Of a DNA stretch of 64,000 bases, positions 26,006 to 36,061 are shown in pieces. The notes beneath the pieces are model-generated. The model ran no database searches, was not told the origin of the DNA, and saw only the letters and a program-made list of their open reading frames with translations. The first letter of the stretch is position 1. Each line of letters begins with the position of its first letter. Source of the stretch: Saprospiraceae bacterium (GTDB lineage Bacteria; Bacteroidota; Bacteroidia; Chitinophagales; Saprospiraceae); the NCBI GenBank assembly GCA_026129545.1, contig JAHCHX010000001.1:2665501-2729500 (forward strand), written 5' to 3'. The position numbers and the translations under genes are program-made.

Positions 26006-26644
26006 TTACACCAAGTTGTCGAACTGGTAGATTGGATAGGGCAGCGGCGTATTGGCTGGCATGTCCATCAAAGTCCTGATGAGGCCGTCGTGGAGGTCAT
26101 AGACCCAGCCATGCAAATGGGGGCGATTGTGTCTTTTCCACGCGGTCTGCACGATGGAGGTCTCTGCAAGGTTGAGCACTTGGCTCTGGATGTTCAGCTC
26201 GATGAGGCGATTGACCTGCTCATCTTCGGTGCTGAGGGCATCGATTTCCGCGGCGTTCAGACGGTACACGTCCTTGATATTGCGCAGCCATTTGTTGATG
26301 ATGCCATAGGAATGGCGCGACAACGCCGCCTTCACGCCGCCGCATCCGTAGTGGCCGCACACGATGACGTGTTTCACTTCCAGCACTTCCACCGCATACT
26401 GCAACACGCTGAGCATATTGAGGTCGGTATGAACGACCAAGTTGGCGATGTTGCGGTGGATAAAAATCTCGCCCGGCTGGGTTTGGGTGATTTGGTCGGG
26501 TGGCACTCGGCTGTCCGAACAACCAATCCAGAGAAATTCAGGCCGTTGCACATTGACCAAGCGTTCGAAGAACTGAGGGTCTTCCACTACTTTTTCTTTT
26601 GCCCATGCTTTGTTTTCGAGGAGTAAGCGATCGTAAGTGTTCAT
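26006..26644 (-). CDS. Beta-class carbonic anhydrase
   Basis: This cytoplasmic zinc enzyme interconverts carbon dioxide and bicarbonate. In the 212-residue protein the zinc ligands are in [10 protein letters not shown] (Cys42, with the Asp-Arg dyad) and [15 protein letters not shown] (His98 and Cys101 approximately). Length and the tail ([13 protein letters not shown]) match bacterial Can-type enzymes. Its ATG overlaps the stop of the SulP transporter gene upstream by four bases, so the pair is translationally coupled and probably forms a bicarbonate uptake and conversion unit. Confidence 0.96.
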   Translation of the reverse strand: MNTYDRLLLENKAWAKEKVVEDPQFFERLVNVQRPEFLWIGCSDSRVPPDQITQTQPGEIFIHRNIANLVVHTDLNMLSVLQYAVEVLEVKHVIVCGHYGCGGVKAALSRHSYGIINKWLRNIKDVYRLNAAEIDALSTEDEQVNRLIELNIQSQVLNLAETSIVQTAWKRHNRPHLHGWVYDLHDGLIRTLMDMPANTPLPYPIYQFDNLV

Positions 26645-28209
26645 GTTTCAGAAGTATTTATGATTTGTGTTGCTTGGCCGCTGAGGCGATGTACTGATAC
26701 GTTGATATTCTTGAAATGCGCTGTTTGGATAAAATCGTTGATGATTTCGATATTGTCGAGGTCAATGAAACCCGTCCGGCTGACATCAATCACCACGTCG
26801 CTGCCTTCCGTGAGGCTTTTCAACACTCTTTTGAGTTCGTGCCGGTGCAAAAAGGACAAATCCTTTTTGAACCGAATCAAGTGTTTGTTGCCCTCTTTGA
26901 TATGAATGATGGCCGAGTGAAAGTTATTGTATAGGATGAACGCTCCGGCCACGAACAGCCCTATCGCAATTCCAATCAAGAGGTCAGTGAGCAAGATAGC
27001 GACAATAGTGACCACAAAGGGTATCAAATGCGCCCAGCCTTTTTGGTACTTATCCACAAAAATACGAGGTTGGGTCAATTTGTAGCCAACCGAGATGAGC
27101 ACGGCAGCCAAAGCTGCCAATGGGATTTTATTGAGCAGACCCGGAATGGCTATCACACAGAGCGCCAGCAAGACTCCGTGAAGTATCGTGGACATTCGGG
27201 TGCGTCCGCCCGAACTGACGTTCGCCGAGCTGCGCACGATGACCGAAGTCAGGGGCATTCCGCCTATGAGGCCAGCCGTCATGTTGCCAATGCCTTGCGC
27301 AAAGAGCTCGCGGTTGGTTGGCGAGATGCGCTTGAGCGGGTCGAGTTTGTCCACGGCCTCTATGCACAGCAATGTCTCGATGCTCGCTACCAAACCAATG
27401 GTCACCGCTGAGGTCCAAACGTCCCTGTTCCCAATTTGGGTGAAATCCGGGAAATGGAACTGTTTGAAAAACTCGCCAAACGACTCAGCGACGGGGATGG
27501 AGACCAAATGACTATCTGAAATGGCGAGCGCTGGGAAGTTGGCCTTGAAAAAGATGTTGGCTAAAATGCCAAAAGCGACCACAAGCAAAGGCCCCGGAAG
27601 GTACTGAAACCACTGAACCCTTTTGCGCAGGGACGCCCCTTCCCACCAAAACAGAAAAGCCAGAGAGATAGAAGATATGATGACCGCTCCCGGAGAGATG
27701 TTATCGAACATTTTCAGCAACGTGGAAAAAGTGTTGCCGCCATCACTTTGCACAAATGCCAAATCCCCTTCGGGGTCGCGGTCGTAGCCTAAGGCATGCG
27801 GGATTTGTTTCAAAATCAAAATCAACCCGATGGCCGCGAGCATTCCTTTGATGACGGCGGACGGAATGAAATCTCCAATAACACCCGCTTTTAACACGCT
27901 CAATAGGATTTGCAAGGCTCCCGCGAGCATCACCGCCAACAAAAAAGCCTCAAACGTGGGCAATTTCTCCACCGCGCCCAGCACGATGACCGTCAGGCCT
28001 GCCGCCGGGCCACTCACGCTCAAAGGCGAACGGCTGATAAGCCCCACCACTACCCCGCCTATCACCCCCGTAAGAATGCCTGCGAAAAGCGGCACCCCAG
28101 AGGCCAACGCTATGCCCAAGCAAAGCGGCAAGGCCACCAAAAAAACAACGAGTGCAGCCGGAGCGTCGTAACGAAGGTTGGAAGTAAGATTTTCAAACTT
28201 GGGTGTCAT
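26641..28209 (-). CDS. SulP-family anion transporter with STAS domain
   Basis: The 522-residue inner-membrane protein has the SulP layout: about 12-14 hydrophobic segments from residue 15 ([23 protein letters not shown]), the motif [16 protein letters not shown], the conserved central [10 protein letters not shown] and a short C-terminal STAS domain (about 440-522, [22 protein letters not shown]). SulP proteins carry sulfate, bicarbonate or other anions; coupling to a carbonic anhydrase gene points to bicarbonate. It is first in the operon. Confidence 0.93.
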   Translation of the reverse strand: MTPKFENLTSNLRYDAPAALVVFLVALPLCLGIALASGVPLFAGILTGVIGGVVVGLISRSPLSVSGPAAGLTVIVLGAVEKLPTFEAFLLAVMLAGALQILLSVLKAGVIGDFIPSAVIKGMLAAIGLILILKQIPHALGYDRDPEGDLAFVQSDGGNTFSTLLKMFDNISPGAVIISSISLAFLFWWEGASLRKRVQWFQYLPGPLLVVAFGILANIFFKANFPALAISDSHLVSIPVAESFGEFFKQFHFPDFTQIGNRDVWTSAVTIGLVASIETLLCIEAVDKLDPLKRISPTNRELFAQGIGNMTAGLIGGMPLTSVIVRSSANVSSGGRTRMSTILHGVLLALCVIAIPGLLNKIPLAALAAVLISVGYKLTQPRIFVDKYQKGWAHLIPFVVTIVAILLTDLLIGIAIGLFVAGAFILYNNFHSAIIHIKEGNKHLIRFKKDLSFLHRHELKRVLKSLTEGSDVVIDVSRTGFIDLDNIEIINDFIQTAHFKNINVSVHRLSGQATQIINTSET

Positions 28210-28294
28210 AAGGTGTAGTCAATAGATGTTGGACTTCAGCAATGGACGAGGAGACTTTTTCGGGATTGGGCCGATTCAGAATCAACCCCGGAAA

Positions 28295-29041
28295 TCACCG
28301 CACAGGTGTCCATTCTTTCATGTATGACTTTCTCAAAAAAAGCAAAGAAAGCCCTTCCCTAAGATAAATCAAACTCAGGCGCAGGTAGCCGTACTCCCGA
28401 AAACGGCGCGGCGAATGATGCACCGACAGCCTGTAAAAATACCCGATGCGCCCTTCTTTGTGCAATCGGTAAAACAAATTGCAGTCTTCCCCTGCCACAA
28501 TGGTCTCGTTGTAGCCGTTGATTTTTTCAAACACCGAGCGCCGCACCAACTGACATTCGCCTTTGGCCAGATAAACCCCGACCATGAATGACAGGCGAAT
28601 CACAGAGTTCATCAGGATGTGGTACAATTTGTCCGGCAGCCCCGATTCTTCTGGGTAGACCCATATCGGCACGGTGGCGGCGACGATGGCGGATTGGTCG
28701 AACCTTGCAAAAACCGTTTGAAAAAACCTGTCTTTGTTGGGAATGCGCACATCGGCATCCGTGTGAAAGAGCAGTTCGCCTTTGGCTTGCGCTGCGCCAA
28801 GATTGCGCCCGATGGCGATGTTTTGTTTGGCTGGCCCCGTCACGAGGCGCACCCGCTCGCCGCATTTTGCCTGCCAACGCTGCACTTCCGCTGCCGTGTC
28901 GTCCCGGCTGTCTGCATCCGAAATGATGATTTCGAGGTTGTACTTTTCGAGATAAGGCTCGAACTGGCCGATGGTTTGGCCAATGTACTTGCCCTCGTTT
29001 TTGGTCGGGATGACGATGCTCAGTTTTACTTTTTCCAACAT
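28295..29041 (-). CDS. Family 2 glycosyltransferase
   Basis: This 248-residue enzyme has the GT-A fold signature of family 2: LSIVIPTKNEGKYIGQTI at the start, EIIISDADSRDDTAAE, the metal-binding LLFHTDADVRIP and VAGEDCNLFYRLHKEG with the base-region Glu-Asp. It probably adds a sugar to a lipid or polysaccharide at the inner face of the membrane; a C-terminal hydrophobic patch (RLSLIYLREGLSLLFL) may hold it there. The ATG at 29041 opens directly into the fold; the upstream extension of 37 codons is not protein-like. It stands alone between SulP and gcvH. Confidence 0.88.
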   Translation of the reverse strand: MLEKVKLSIVIPTKNEGKYIGQTIGQFEPYLEKYNLEIIISDADSRDDTAAEVQRWQAKCGERVRLVTGPAKQNIAIGRNLGAAQAKGELLFHTDADVRIPNKDRFFQTVFARFDQSAIVAATVPIWVYPEESGLPDKLYHILMNSVIRLSFMVGVYLAKGECQLVRRSVFEKINGYNETIVAGEDCNLFYRLHKEGRIGYFYRLSVHHSPRRFREYGYLRLSLIYLREGLSLLFLRKSYMKEWTPVR

Positions 29042-29062
29042 GATATTTTTCACAATAATCGG

Positions 29063-29070
29063 CAAAAGTA
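29063..29070 (-). promoter_or_regulatory. Probable -7 box of the glycosyltransferase gene
   Basis: The reverse strand reads TACTTTTG, 21 bases before the ATG at 29041. Confidence 0.35.
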
Positions 29071-29302
29071 CCGAGACGGCGGGTTTGGGAGGGGTTAAAT
29101 TATTGTGTACCCAAATGAAAATGATTTGCGAGATTTCCTTGATTGACAACAATGATTTTCAAGGACTTGAACGGGTATTTTTTCGCAAACCACTTTTCGT
29201 TGGGTATGACTGGCCTTCGCCAAAGGGACAAACAAGACGCTGGCCTTCGTCACAAAAGTAACCAAAAGCCAGCGTTGAAAGGAAATAGCAGCGACGGTTG
29301 CT

Positions 29303-29698
29303 TTATTGACCGACGTGCGCCTTGTAGGCGGAGGCGGTCATCAGTGCGTCAAGGTCGGAGGGGTTGGAAACCTCTATTTTGACTATCCAGCCCTTGCCGT
29401 AAGGGTCTTCGTTGATGATCGCAGGATTGCCGCCGCGGGCATCGTCAACCTGTTCATTGAACTCCACTACCTTTCCTTTTACTGGCATGAACAGGTCGCT
29501 GGTGGTTTTCACGGCTTCCACGGTGCCAAATACTTGGTGGGCATCCACGATTTCTCCGACGGTTTCCACTTCGATGTAAACCAATTCGCCCAATTCGCTT
29601 TGCGCATAGTCGGTGATGCCTACCAATGCGACGTTGCCCCCTTCGAGGTGAACCCATTCGTGGTCTTCGGTGTATCTGAATTTGTCTGGGAAATTCAT
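29303..29698 (-). CDS. gcvH: Glycine cleavage system H protein
   Basis: The H protein carries the lipoyl arm that shuttles the aminomethyl group between the P, T and L proteins. The 131-residue product is a full-length family member: FRYTEDHEWVHLEGG at the start, the lipoylation site GTVEAVKTTSD (Lys near 64) and NPAIINEDPYGKGWIVKIEV. The ATG at 29698 gives MNFPDKFRYT as in homologues. gcvP and gcvT are not adjacent. A TACATTTG box lies 51 bases upstream. Confidence 0.97.
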   Translation of the reverse strand: MNFPDKFRYTEDHEWVHLEGGNVALVGITDYAQSELGELVYIEVETVGEIVDAHQVFGTVEAVKTTSDLFMPVKGKVVEFNEQVDDARGGNPAIINEDPYGKGWIVKIEVSNPSDLDALMTASAYKAHVGQ

Positions 29699-29749
29699 TT
29701 CGCTGTTGTCAATGTTGAGTGAAAAATAATTGAGTCGTTCGACTGACGG

Positions 29750-29757
29750 CAAATGTA
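29750..29757 (-). promoter_or_regulatory. Probable -7 box of gcvH
   Basis: The reverse strand reads TACATTTG, 51 bases before the gcvH ATG. Confidence 0.4.
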
Positions 29758-29952
29758 GTGCTTTTGGTTTTGGGGCAAATTTTAAGACAAAAAAAATTGC
29801 CGCAGCGAGCCGCGCAAGGCCGCGCCGCGCTCGGAGCGCGGCGATAGGATGCCAAGCGATGACAAACCTAAATTTTAACAAAAGGCGCGGCTTGTAGATT
29901 TCGGCAAAAGTCTCATTCTTGCGCCGAGAAATTTTTCATAATCGTACTCGTC

Positions 29953-31254
29953 ATGAAATACAAAGCGCTCAGCCCTGACCTCTTCCAACACAATCGCAAA
30001 CGCTTCACCCGCGAGATGAAACCAGGCGCTATCGCCGTTTTCAACTCGAACGACCAAATGCCCCGCTCTGGCGACCAATTTTTCCCGTTTCGCCAAAACG
30101 CGGGGCTATACTGGCTTTCTGGCATTGACCAAGAAGAAACCATGCTCCTTCTCTTCCCAGATTGCCCCAAAGATGAGCACAAAGAGGTGCTGCTCATCCG
30201 CCGCACCAATGAGCACCTCGCCGTGTGGGAAGGCCACAAGTATACCAAGGAAGAGGCGCAACAGGCTTCGGGCATCGAAAAGGTATATTTCCTCGACGAG
30301 GCCGAACAGGTCGTGAACGAGATGATATTGCTCGCAGACAGCATCTACCTGAATCTCAACGAAAACGACCGGTATCTCTCGCCAGTGGAGACCCGCGATT
30401 TGCGCTACGCCAAATATATCCGCGACCGCTACCCGGCACACACCATTCACCGCTCTCAGCCTATCCTGAAAAAACTCCAGACGGTGAAAAGCCAGTGGGA
30501 GGTGGATGCCATTCAGCACTGCATTGACATCACGGGCAAGGCATTTCGCCGTGTGCTCGAATTCGCCCGGCCCGGCGTGTGGGAATATGAGATAGAGGCG
30601 GAAATCATCCATGAGTTCATCCGCAATGGTGCCACCGGGCACGCCTACACGCCTATCATCGGGTCGGGGAAGAACGCTTGCGTGTTGCACTACATCGAGA
30701 ACAATCAGCAGTGTAAGGACGGCGAAGTGGTGCTCATGGACTTTGGTTGCGAATACGCCAATTACAATGCGGACCTCACGCGCTCTATCCCGGTGAATGG
30801 TCAGTTCACCGACCGCCAGCGTGCCGTCTATAACGCCGTGCACCGTGTGATGAAAGAGGCCAAGACCATGCTCGTGCCGGGCAACACGCTGGAGGAATAT
30901 CACAAAGAGGTGGGCAAAATCATGGAAAGCGAGTTGCTTGGGCTTGGGCTTATCAGCCGCGAAGACATTGAGAAGCAGGAAAAAGACAAGCCTGCCTACA
31001 AAAAATACTTCATGCACGGCACAAGCCATCATCTCGGTCTTGATGTGCACGACCTTATGCATCGCTATGAGCCATTCCGCGCCGGCATGGTGTTCACCTG
31101 CGAGCCGGGCATTTACATTCCTGACGAGAGCCTCGGCATCCGCCTCGAAAACAACATCCTCATCACCGACAATGGCCCGGTGGATTTGTTTGAGAACATT
31201 CCTATCGAGTTGGAAGAAATCGAAGAATTGATGAACGCGAGCGTGCTCGGTTGA
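29953..31254 (+). CDS. pepP: Xaa-Pro aminopeptidase (M24B)
   Basis: This cytoplasmic dimetal peptidase removes an N-terminal residue before proline. The 433-residue protein has the N-terminal aminopeptidase P domain (FNSNDQMPRSGDQFFPFRQN) and the C-terminal pita-bread fold with all metal ligands: MDFGCEYANYNADLTRS (two Asp), HGTSHHLGLDVHD (His), CEPGIYIP (Glu) and GIRLENNILIT (Glu). Length and motifs match the E. coli PepP type. It is convergent with rpoN, 20 bases away. Confidence 0.95.
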   Translation: MKYKALSPDLFQHNRKRFTREMKPGAIAVFNSNDQMPRSGDQFFPFRQNAGLYWLSGIDQEETMLLLFPDCPKDEHKEVLLIRRTNEHLAVWEGHKYTKEEAQQASGIEKVYFLDEAEQVVNEMILLADSIYLNLNENDRYLSPVETRDLRYAKYIRDRYPAHTIHRSQPILKKLQTVKSQWEVDAIQHCIDITGKAFRRVLEFARPGVWEYEIEAEIIHEFIRNGATGHAYTPIIGSGKNACVLHYIENNQQCKDGEVVLMDFGCEYANYNADLTRSIPVNGQFTDRQRAVYNAVHRVMKEAKTMLVPGNTLEEYHKEVGKIMESELLGLGLISREDIEKQEKDKPAYKKYFMHGTSHHLGLDVHDLMHRYEPFRAGMVFTCEPGIYIPDESLGIRLENNILITDNGPVDLFENIPIELEEIEELMNASVLG

Positions 31255-31274
31255 TGGCGCTGCTCACGCGCTGC

Positions 31275-32945
31275 TCAAAGTCCTTTTCTCAAGCGTGCCA
31301 CCGGGATGTTCAGTTGTTCCCGGTATTTCGCCACGGTGCGCCGAGCGATGTTGTAGCCTTTTTTCATCAACATGGATTTGAGCTTTTCATCGGAAAGCGG
31401 GCGGCGCTTGTTTTCCTCCCCGATGATGTCGGTAAGGATTTTTTTCACTTCCAAAGTAGAGACCTCCTCGCCGTCTTGGGTGCTCAGGCTTTCGGAGAAA
31501 AAGTCTTTGAGGCGCTTGGTGCCAAATTCGGTTTGGACATATTTTGAGTTGGCTACCCGGCTCACGGTCGAGATGTCCAATCCGGTCGTGTCGGCGATGT
31601 CTTTCAGAATCATGGGGCGGAGCTTCTTCTGGTCGCCTGTGAGGAAGTAATCGTATTGGTGTTTGAGAATGGCCCCCATCGTGAGCATCATGGTTTGTTG
31701 GCGCTGCTTGATGGCATCAATGAACCATTTGGCGCTATCAATTTTTTGCTTGATGAACAAGACGGCTTCCTTTTCCTTCTTCGTCGGGCGGCGACCGTTT
31801 CGGCCCGCGTGGAATGCTTTGAGCATGTCGCGGTATTGGTCGTTGATACGGAGGTCGGGCGCGTTGCGGGCATTGAGGGTGAGCTCGAGCTCGCCGTCGC
31901 GGTTGTTCACGAGAAAGTCTGGCACCACATAGTTGAGCGCCCGGTCGCCGCGGGTAGCAAACCCGCTGGCAGGTTTGGGATTGAGTTTCAGTATTTCATC
32001 CACCGCGCATTTGAGGTCTTCCTCGTCAATGTTGAGCTGGCGGCAGAGCTTCTGGTAGTGCTTTTTGGTGAACTCGTCGAAGAAGTGGTCAATGATGCGA
32101 ATGGCGATTTGGACGGCCAGTTTTTCTTCGTACGATAAGCTGTCCTCATCTTGGCGAAGGCGGTGGTGGAGTTGGAGCAACAAACACTCACGCAAGTCGC
32201 GGGCACCTGTGCCGGGCGGGTCGAACTGTTGTATTTTGGTGAGGATTCGATTGATTTCTTTCTCGTGGGTGGATATGTTTTGGCTAAAGAGCAAATCGTC
32301 CACCATGGCAGAGGTCTCGCGGCGCAGGTAGCCGTCGTCGTCAATGGAGCCGATGATTTGCATGGCGATGGCGCGTTCGCGCTCGTCGTCGAGGTCGAGC
32401 AGGCCGAGTTGTTGTTCGAGATATTCGTGGAATGTGTTTTCAAAGGCGAGCGGCACTGTTTTCTCCTCCTCGTCGCCACCTCGTCCTTCGTCGCGGGTTT
32501 TGTAGGTGGCCGGGTCGTCTTCTATGAAGTCCATGAGATAGTCATCAAGCTCCACGTCGTCGTCGCGAAGGCTGACGGCTTCTTCTTCATCGGCATAGTC
32601 TTCCGAGGTGTCGCGGTCTATTTCGTCGAGCAATTCCGCGTCGCTCGAGGCATCGCCGTCGTTGGTTTCGGCATCAGACCCGTTTTCGCCCGATTCGGAT
32701 TTTTGTTCGCGTTCGTAGTAGCTCAAATCGGCGTCGGCGAGGTCCATCTCTGACATTCCCTCGGTGAGGTCGGCGGTTTCGTCGCCTTCTTCGAGCGCGG
32801 GGTTGACTTCCAGTTCTTCTTGGATGCGCTGCTCGAGTGTGGCCGTTGGGATTTGTAGCAGCTTCATCAGTTGAATCTGCTGGGGCGAGAGTTTTTGCTG
32901 AAGTTTTTGGGTGAGGGTCTGTTTTGGTCCGTAGTTAGATGCCAT
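31275..32945 (-). CDS. rpoN: RNA polymerase sigma-54 factor
   Basis: Sigma-54 directs RNA polymerase to -24/-12 promoters and needs AAA+ enhancer-binding activators. The 556-residue protein has the glutamine-rich region I (LTQKLQQKLSPQQIQLMKLLQIP), a very acidic region II (residues about 50-170), the core-binding region and, at the C-terminus, the RpoN box ARRTVAKYREQLNIP. The ATG at 32945 (MASNYGPKQT) is chosen over a TTG two codons upstream. No activator gene is in the window. Confidence 0.97.
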   Translation of the reverse strand: MASNYGPKQTLTQKLQQKLSPQQIQLMKLLQIPTATLEQRIQEELEVNPALEEGDETADLTEGMSEMDLADADLSYYEREQKSESGENGSDAETNDGDASSDAELLDEIDRDTSEDYADEEEAVSLRDDDVELDDYLMDFIEDDPATYKTRDEGRGGDEEEKTVPLAFENTFHEYLEQQLGLLDLDDERERAIAMQIIGSIDDDGYLRRETSAMVDDLLFSQNISTHEKEINRILTKIQQFDPPGTGARDLRECLLLQLHHRLRQDEDSLSYEEKLAVQIAIRIIDHFFDEFTKKHYQKLCRQLNIDEEDLKCAVDEILKLNPKPASGFATRGDRALNYVVPDFLVNNRDGELELTLNARNAPDLRINDQYRDMLKAFHAGRNGRRPTKKEKEAVLFIKQKIDSAKWFIDAIKQRQQTMMLTMGAILKHQYDYFLTGDQKKLRPMILKDIADTTGLDISTVSRVANSKYVQTEFGTKRLKDFFSESLSTQDGEEVSTLEVKKILTDIIGEENKRRPLSDEKLKSMLMKKGYNIARRTVAKYREQLNIPVARLRKGL

Positions 32946-33323
32946 CTGCAAGAGGGATTAAGATTGGAAAAATAAAGAAATTATTGCTGGGCAAAACGGC
33001 CTTAGCAAACCAAAGGCCAGTTTGACAAAATGGGGGAGCATTGTTAGGAACTATTTCTGCGCAACAGTCTGAAAATAAAGTTTAATTCTATGATTTTCAG
33101 TTGCTTGAAACATTATTGGCGAAAAAATCGGCGTTTCATTTTTTTTAAAAATTTTTGGCAAGGTTACAGGAAAACCGTCAATTGCCCGACGTTTTTAACA
33201 TTAGAATTTTGAAAAAGAAAATCCGCGACGAAAGGGCAATTTGGTTTGTTTTGTCATTCAAAAATTGTGTTTAAGCAAGCCGTATTTATGGGGCATAAAA
33301 ATGGCGCGACGCTGCTCTATGGG
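32946..33323. other. Intergenic stretch without a recognised gene
   Basis: This stretch between rpoN and the terminator of the DUF547 gene is AT-rich with several A and T runs (for example near 33140). I see no open frame of protein-like composition, and no clear promoter box for rpoN. Confidence 0.5.
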
Positions 33324-33324
33324 C

Positions 33325-33365
33325 AAAAAAATGCCCCCACGCCGACCAATTGTCGGCATGGGGGC
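33325..33365 (-). terminator. Rho-independent terminator of the DUF547 gene
   Basis: A 14-base-pair stem with one mismatch (33333-33346 with 33352-33365, GCCCCCA-type arms) is followed on the minus strand by seven T. It begins 22 bases after the DUF547 stop. Confidence 0.8.
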
Positions 33366-33387
33366 GCTTGTTGACGGGAGTTCCGAA

Positions 33388-34098
33388 TCACTCGTTCAGG
33401 CCCCAATCGTACTCTTTGAACGTGACCACAGCGCTGCCTTTCAACCGGGTAGTCGCGTATTGATTCAGGTATTTCTTGAGGTCTCCAAAGTCGGAGGCAT
33501 ACCACTCGAAAATCTTGCTGACCGAGGCTTTGGAGTCAGAGAGGGTGTTGTAATTCGTGTCGTTGATGAAAGCACGCGCGCGGGCATCGAGTGCGGAGTC
33601 GAGGTTTTCGGCAGTGTAGGCGCGATTCCAAAGCGGGGGGCACGATTTGGCGGCGCAATTGACGGCAAAATGGATGCGTGGGTCTTTGAACTGCGGGCGG
33701 ATGATGTCGTTTTCGATGTTGTTGAGGCTGTATTTTTTGTCGCCGAGTTTGATGCGTTTCACGTCCCATGTTTTGCCGCCGTCGAAGTTCATGATGCTCT
33801 TGGTGGGGTAGTTGTCCACGACGAGTTTGAGGGTGAAGGCGTTGTAGGCGTTGAGCCAGTAAGCCAATTTTTCCTCGCGTGCCCATGAGTCTTGCACGGG
33901 GTGGTCGCTTAGGGTCTGGCAATAAGCAGCCAGCGCGTCTTTGTCTGCCTTCAAGGTTTTGTAGTTTACCCGTCCTGTTTCGGAGACGTGTTTTTGCAAG
34001 AGTGAGTCGAGACCCGCATGGGAGGGGGCCGTTTGGGATTGAAGCGCAAGGGCAGCTAAGCATAGCCACAAGGTGGTTGCAAATGTTTTTGAGTGCAT
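33388..34098 (-). CDS. DUF547-domain exported protein
   Basis: The 236-residue protein has a signal peptide (MHSKTFATTLWLCLAALALQ) and the DUF547 fold, a family of exported or lipid-anchored proteins of unknown activity related to peptidase-like folds. Family motifs are EEKLAYWLNAYNAFTLKLV, NIENDIIRPQFKDPRIHFAVNCAAKSCPPLW (with the conserved CAAKSCP) and FEWYASDF. It is a single gene with its own terminator. Confidence 0.9.
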   Translation of the reverse strand: MHSKTFATTLWLCLAALALQSQTAPSHAGLDSLLQKHVSETGRVNYKTLKADKDALAAYCQTLSDHPVQDSWAREEKLAYWLNAYNAFTLKLVVDNYPTKSIMNFDGGKTWDVKRIKLGDKKYSLNNIENDIIRPQFKDPRIHFAVNCAAKSCPPLWNRAYTAENLDSALDARARAFINDTNYNTLSDSKASVSKIFEWYASDFGDLKKYLNQYATTRLKGSAVVTFKEYDWGLNE

Positions 34099-34292
34099 GG
34101 TTTTTGATTTTTGAAACTAGCTTTGACGGAATATACGGTCAAACGGCGATGAGTGGGTTTTCGTTTGCCTTTTGCTTTGATGAAAAATGAAAGTGTTTTG
34201 CGGCGGACGTTTTTTAGCCCGTCCGCTTCCTACCTTGCTTCGTCAGGGCGTTTGTTTTTTCATCTCATTCCTGCGAGAACGGGATTTTCATG

Positions 34293-34300
34293 TAAGTTTG
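34293..34300 (+). promoter_or_regulatory. Probable -7 box of gldA-gldF
   Basis: TAAGTTTG, 55 bases before the gldA ATG. Confidence 0.35.
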
Positions 34301-34355
34301 CCGCTTGTTTTTCCCAAAATGCAAAAACACCCCAACAAGCGTTCAGCCCAAATTT

Positions 34356-35261
34356 ATGTCCGTCAAAATCACTCACCTCCTGAAAATATACGACACCCAG
34401 CGCGCTGTGGACGACGTGTCGTTTGAAGCGCGAAAGGGCGAAGTGCTCGGTTTTCTCGGCCCCAATGGCGCGGGCAAGACGACCACCATGAAAATCATAA
34501 CAGGCTATTTGCCGCAGACCGGCGGAAAGGCGGAGGTGTGCGGCTTCGACGTGAGCGAGCAACCTATGGAAGCCCGCGCCTGCGTCGGTTATTTGCCTGA
34601 GCACAATCCGCTATACCGCGATATGTACGTGCGCGAATATCTGGCATTCACGGCAGGGCTTCATCGGGTGGCGAATCCTCGTCAGCGCGTGGATGAAATG
34701 GTGGAGCGCACCGGGCTCACCAGCCACCGCCACAAGCAAATCGGTGAGCTTTCCAAGGGCTATCGCCAGCGAGTGGGTCTGGCTCAAGCGATGCTCCATG
34801 ACCCGGAGGTGCTTATTCTCGACGAGCCTACGAGCGGTCTCGACCCGAACCAAATTATCGAGATTCGGCAGCTAATCAAGGATTTGGGAAAGGAGAAAAC
34901 GGTAATTCTCAGCACTCACATCCTTGCAGAGGTAGAGGCCGTGTGCGACCGAGCCATCATCATCAACAAGGGCAAATTGGTGGCCGACGCGCCAATTCAT
35001 GAGCTGAAACAACAGTTCACGGGGCAAACGATTGTCACGGTGGAGTTTGCCGAAAGCGCAGACAAAAGCCTGCTGTCGAAAATCAAAAACGTGCAGACGG
35101 TGAAGCGCCTTGGCAACAACCAGTGGCAACTCACGGCTCCTGCCGACAAGGATATTCGGGCCGACATCTTTGCCTTTGCGGTAAGCAACCAACTGACTTT
35201 GTTGGAATTGAGAAAGGATACTTACTCGGTGGAGGAAGTTTTCCAGCAACTGACGAAATAA
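34356..35261 (+). CDS. gldA: Gliding-motility ABC transporter ATP-binding protein GldA
   Basis: GldA is the ATPase of the GldA-GldF-GldG transporter, linked to gliding motility in some Bacteroidota. The 301-residue protein has Walker A GPNGAGKTT (38-46), the signature ELSKGYRQRVGLAQAM, Walker B VLILDEPTSGLDPNQ and the H-loop STHIL. Its C-terminal domain (residues about 225-301, TGQTIVTVEFAESADKS) is typical of GldA. The ATG at 34356 (MSVKITHLLK) is the natural start. gldF follows after 68 bases. Confidence 0.9.
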   Translation: MSVKITHLLKIYDTQRAVDDVSFEARKGEVLGFLGPNGAGKTTTMKIITGYLPQTGGKAEVCGFDVSEQPMEARACVGYLPEHNPLYRDMYVREYLAFTAGLHRVANPRQRVDEMVERTGLTSHRHKQIGELSKGYRQRVGLAQAMLHDPEVLILDEPTSGLDPNQIIEIRQLIKDLGKEKTVILSTHILAEVEAVCDRAIIINKGKLVADAPIHELKQQFTGQTIVTVEFAESADKSLLSKIKNVQTVKRLGNNQWQLTAPADKDIRADIFAFAVSNQLTLLELRKDTYSVEEVFQQLTK

Positions 35262-35329
35262 GGCGACACCATTCTTATTTAGCGACTGAAACGGGCTTCA
35301 TCAAGACGCTCGCGCATTTTTGACTTATC

Positions 35330-36061
35330 ATGTTTTCGATTTTTCGCAAAGAAATAAACACCTTTTTCTCTTCTCTCATCGGCTACATCGTCATTGGGGT
35401 GTTTCTCGTGCTGATGGGGCTTGTCATGTGGGTGTTTCCGGAATTTAGTGTGCTGGACAACAACTACGCGAACCTTGACACGCTGTTTGGCATCGCGCCG
35501 ATGGTGTTCATGTTTCTCATTCCCGCGGTCACGATGCGGACGTTCGCCGAGGAGAAACAAACGGGCACGATTGAGCTTTTGGTGACGCGCCCCATCACTG
35601 ATTGGCAGATTGTGGGTGGCAAATTTTTTGCCTGCTTTGTCTTGGTGGCTTTTGCATTGGTGCCAACGGTTCTCTATTATTTCACGGTGTATCGGCTCGG
35701 TGCGCCACCGGGCAACTTGGACTCTGGGGGCATACTTGGCTCCTACATTGGCCTGTTGTTTCTTGCCGCCGCTTTTGTGGCCATCGGCATATTTGCCAGC
35801 TCGCTCACCAACAATCAGATAGTGGCTTTTGTGCTTGCCACGTTCCTATGCTTCTTTGTCTATCTTGCTTTTGATTTTCTCAGCAGGCTTCCTGTCTTCT
35901 TCGGGAAAACCGACGACATTGTGCAGGCCATCGGCATCGAATACCATTACAAATCGGTGAGTCGCGGGGTGCTCGACACCCGCGATGTGGTCTATTTCCT
36001 GTCGGTGATTGCGCTGTTTCTTGCCGCCACGGTGCTGTCGTTGGGGCGGCGCAGGTGGTGA
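35330..36061 (+). CDS. gldF: Gliding-motility ABC transporter permease GldF
   Basis: GldF is the inner-membrane permease partner of GldA. The 243-residue protein has six hydrophobic segments and the ABC-2 type motif MRTFAEEKQTGTIELLVTRPITDWQIV. The ends MFSIFRKEINTFFSSLIGYIV and LFLAATVLSLGRRRW match GldF proteins in length. gldG, which normally follows, is absent: the next gene is on the other strand and its stop codon directly abuts that of gldF with no base between. Confidence 0.9.
   Translation: MFSIFRKEINTFFSSLIGYIVIGVFLVLMGLVMWVFPEFSVLDNNYANLDTLFGIAPMVFMFLIPAVTMRTFAEEKQTGTIELLVTRPITDWQIVGGKFFACFVLVAFALVPTVLYYFTVYRLGAPPGNLDSGGILGSYIGLLFLAAAFVAIGIFASSLTNNQIVAFVLATFLCFFVYLAFDFLSRLPVFFGKTDDIVQAIGIEYHYKSVSRGVLDTRDVVYFLSVIALFLAATVLSLGRRRW

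Noticed and set aside
30106..31062. Minus-strand open frame of 318 codons
   Set aside because: It is antisense to the Xaa-Pro aminopeptidase gene, which has all metal ligands.
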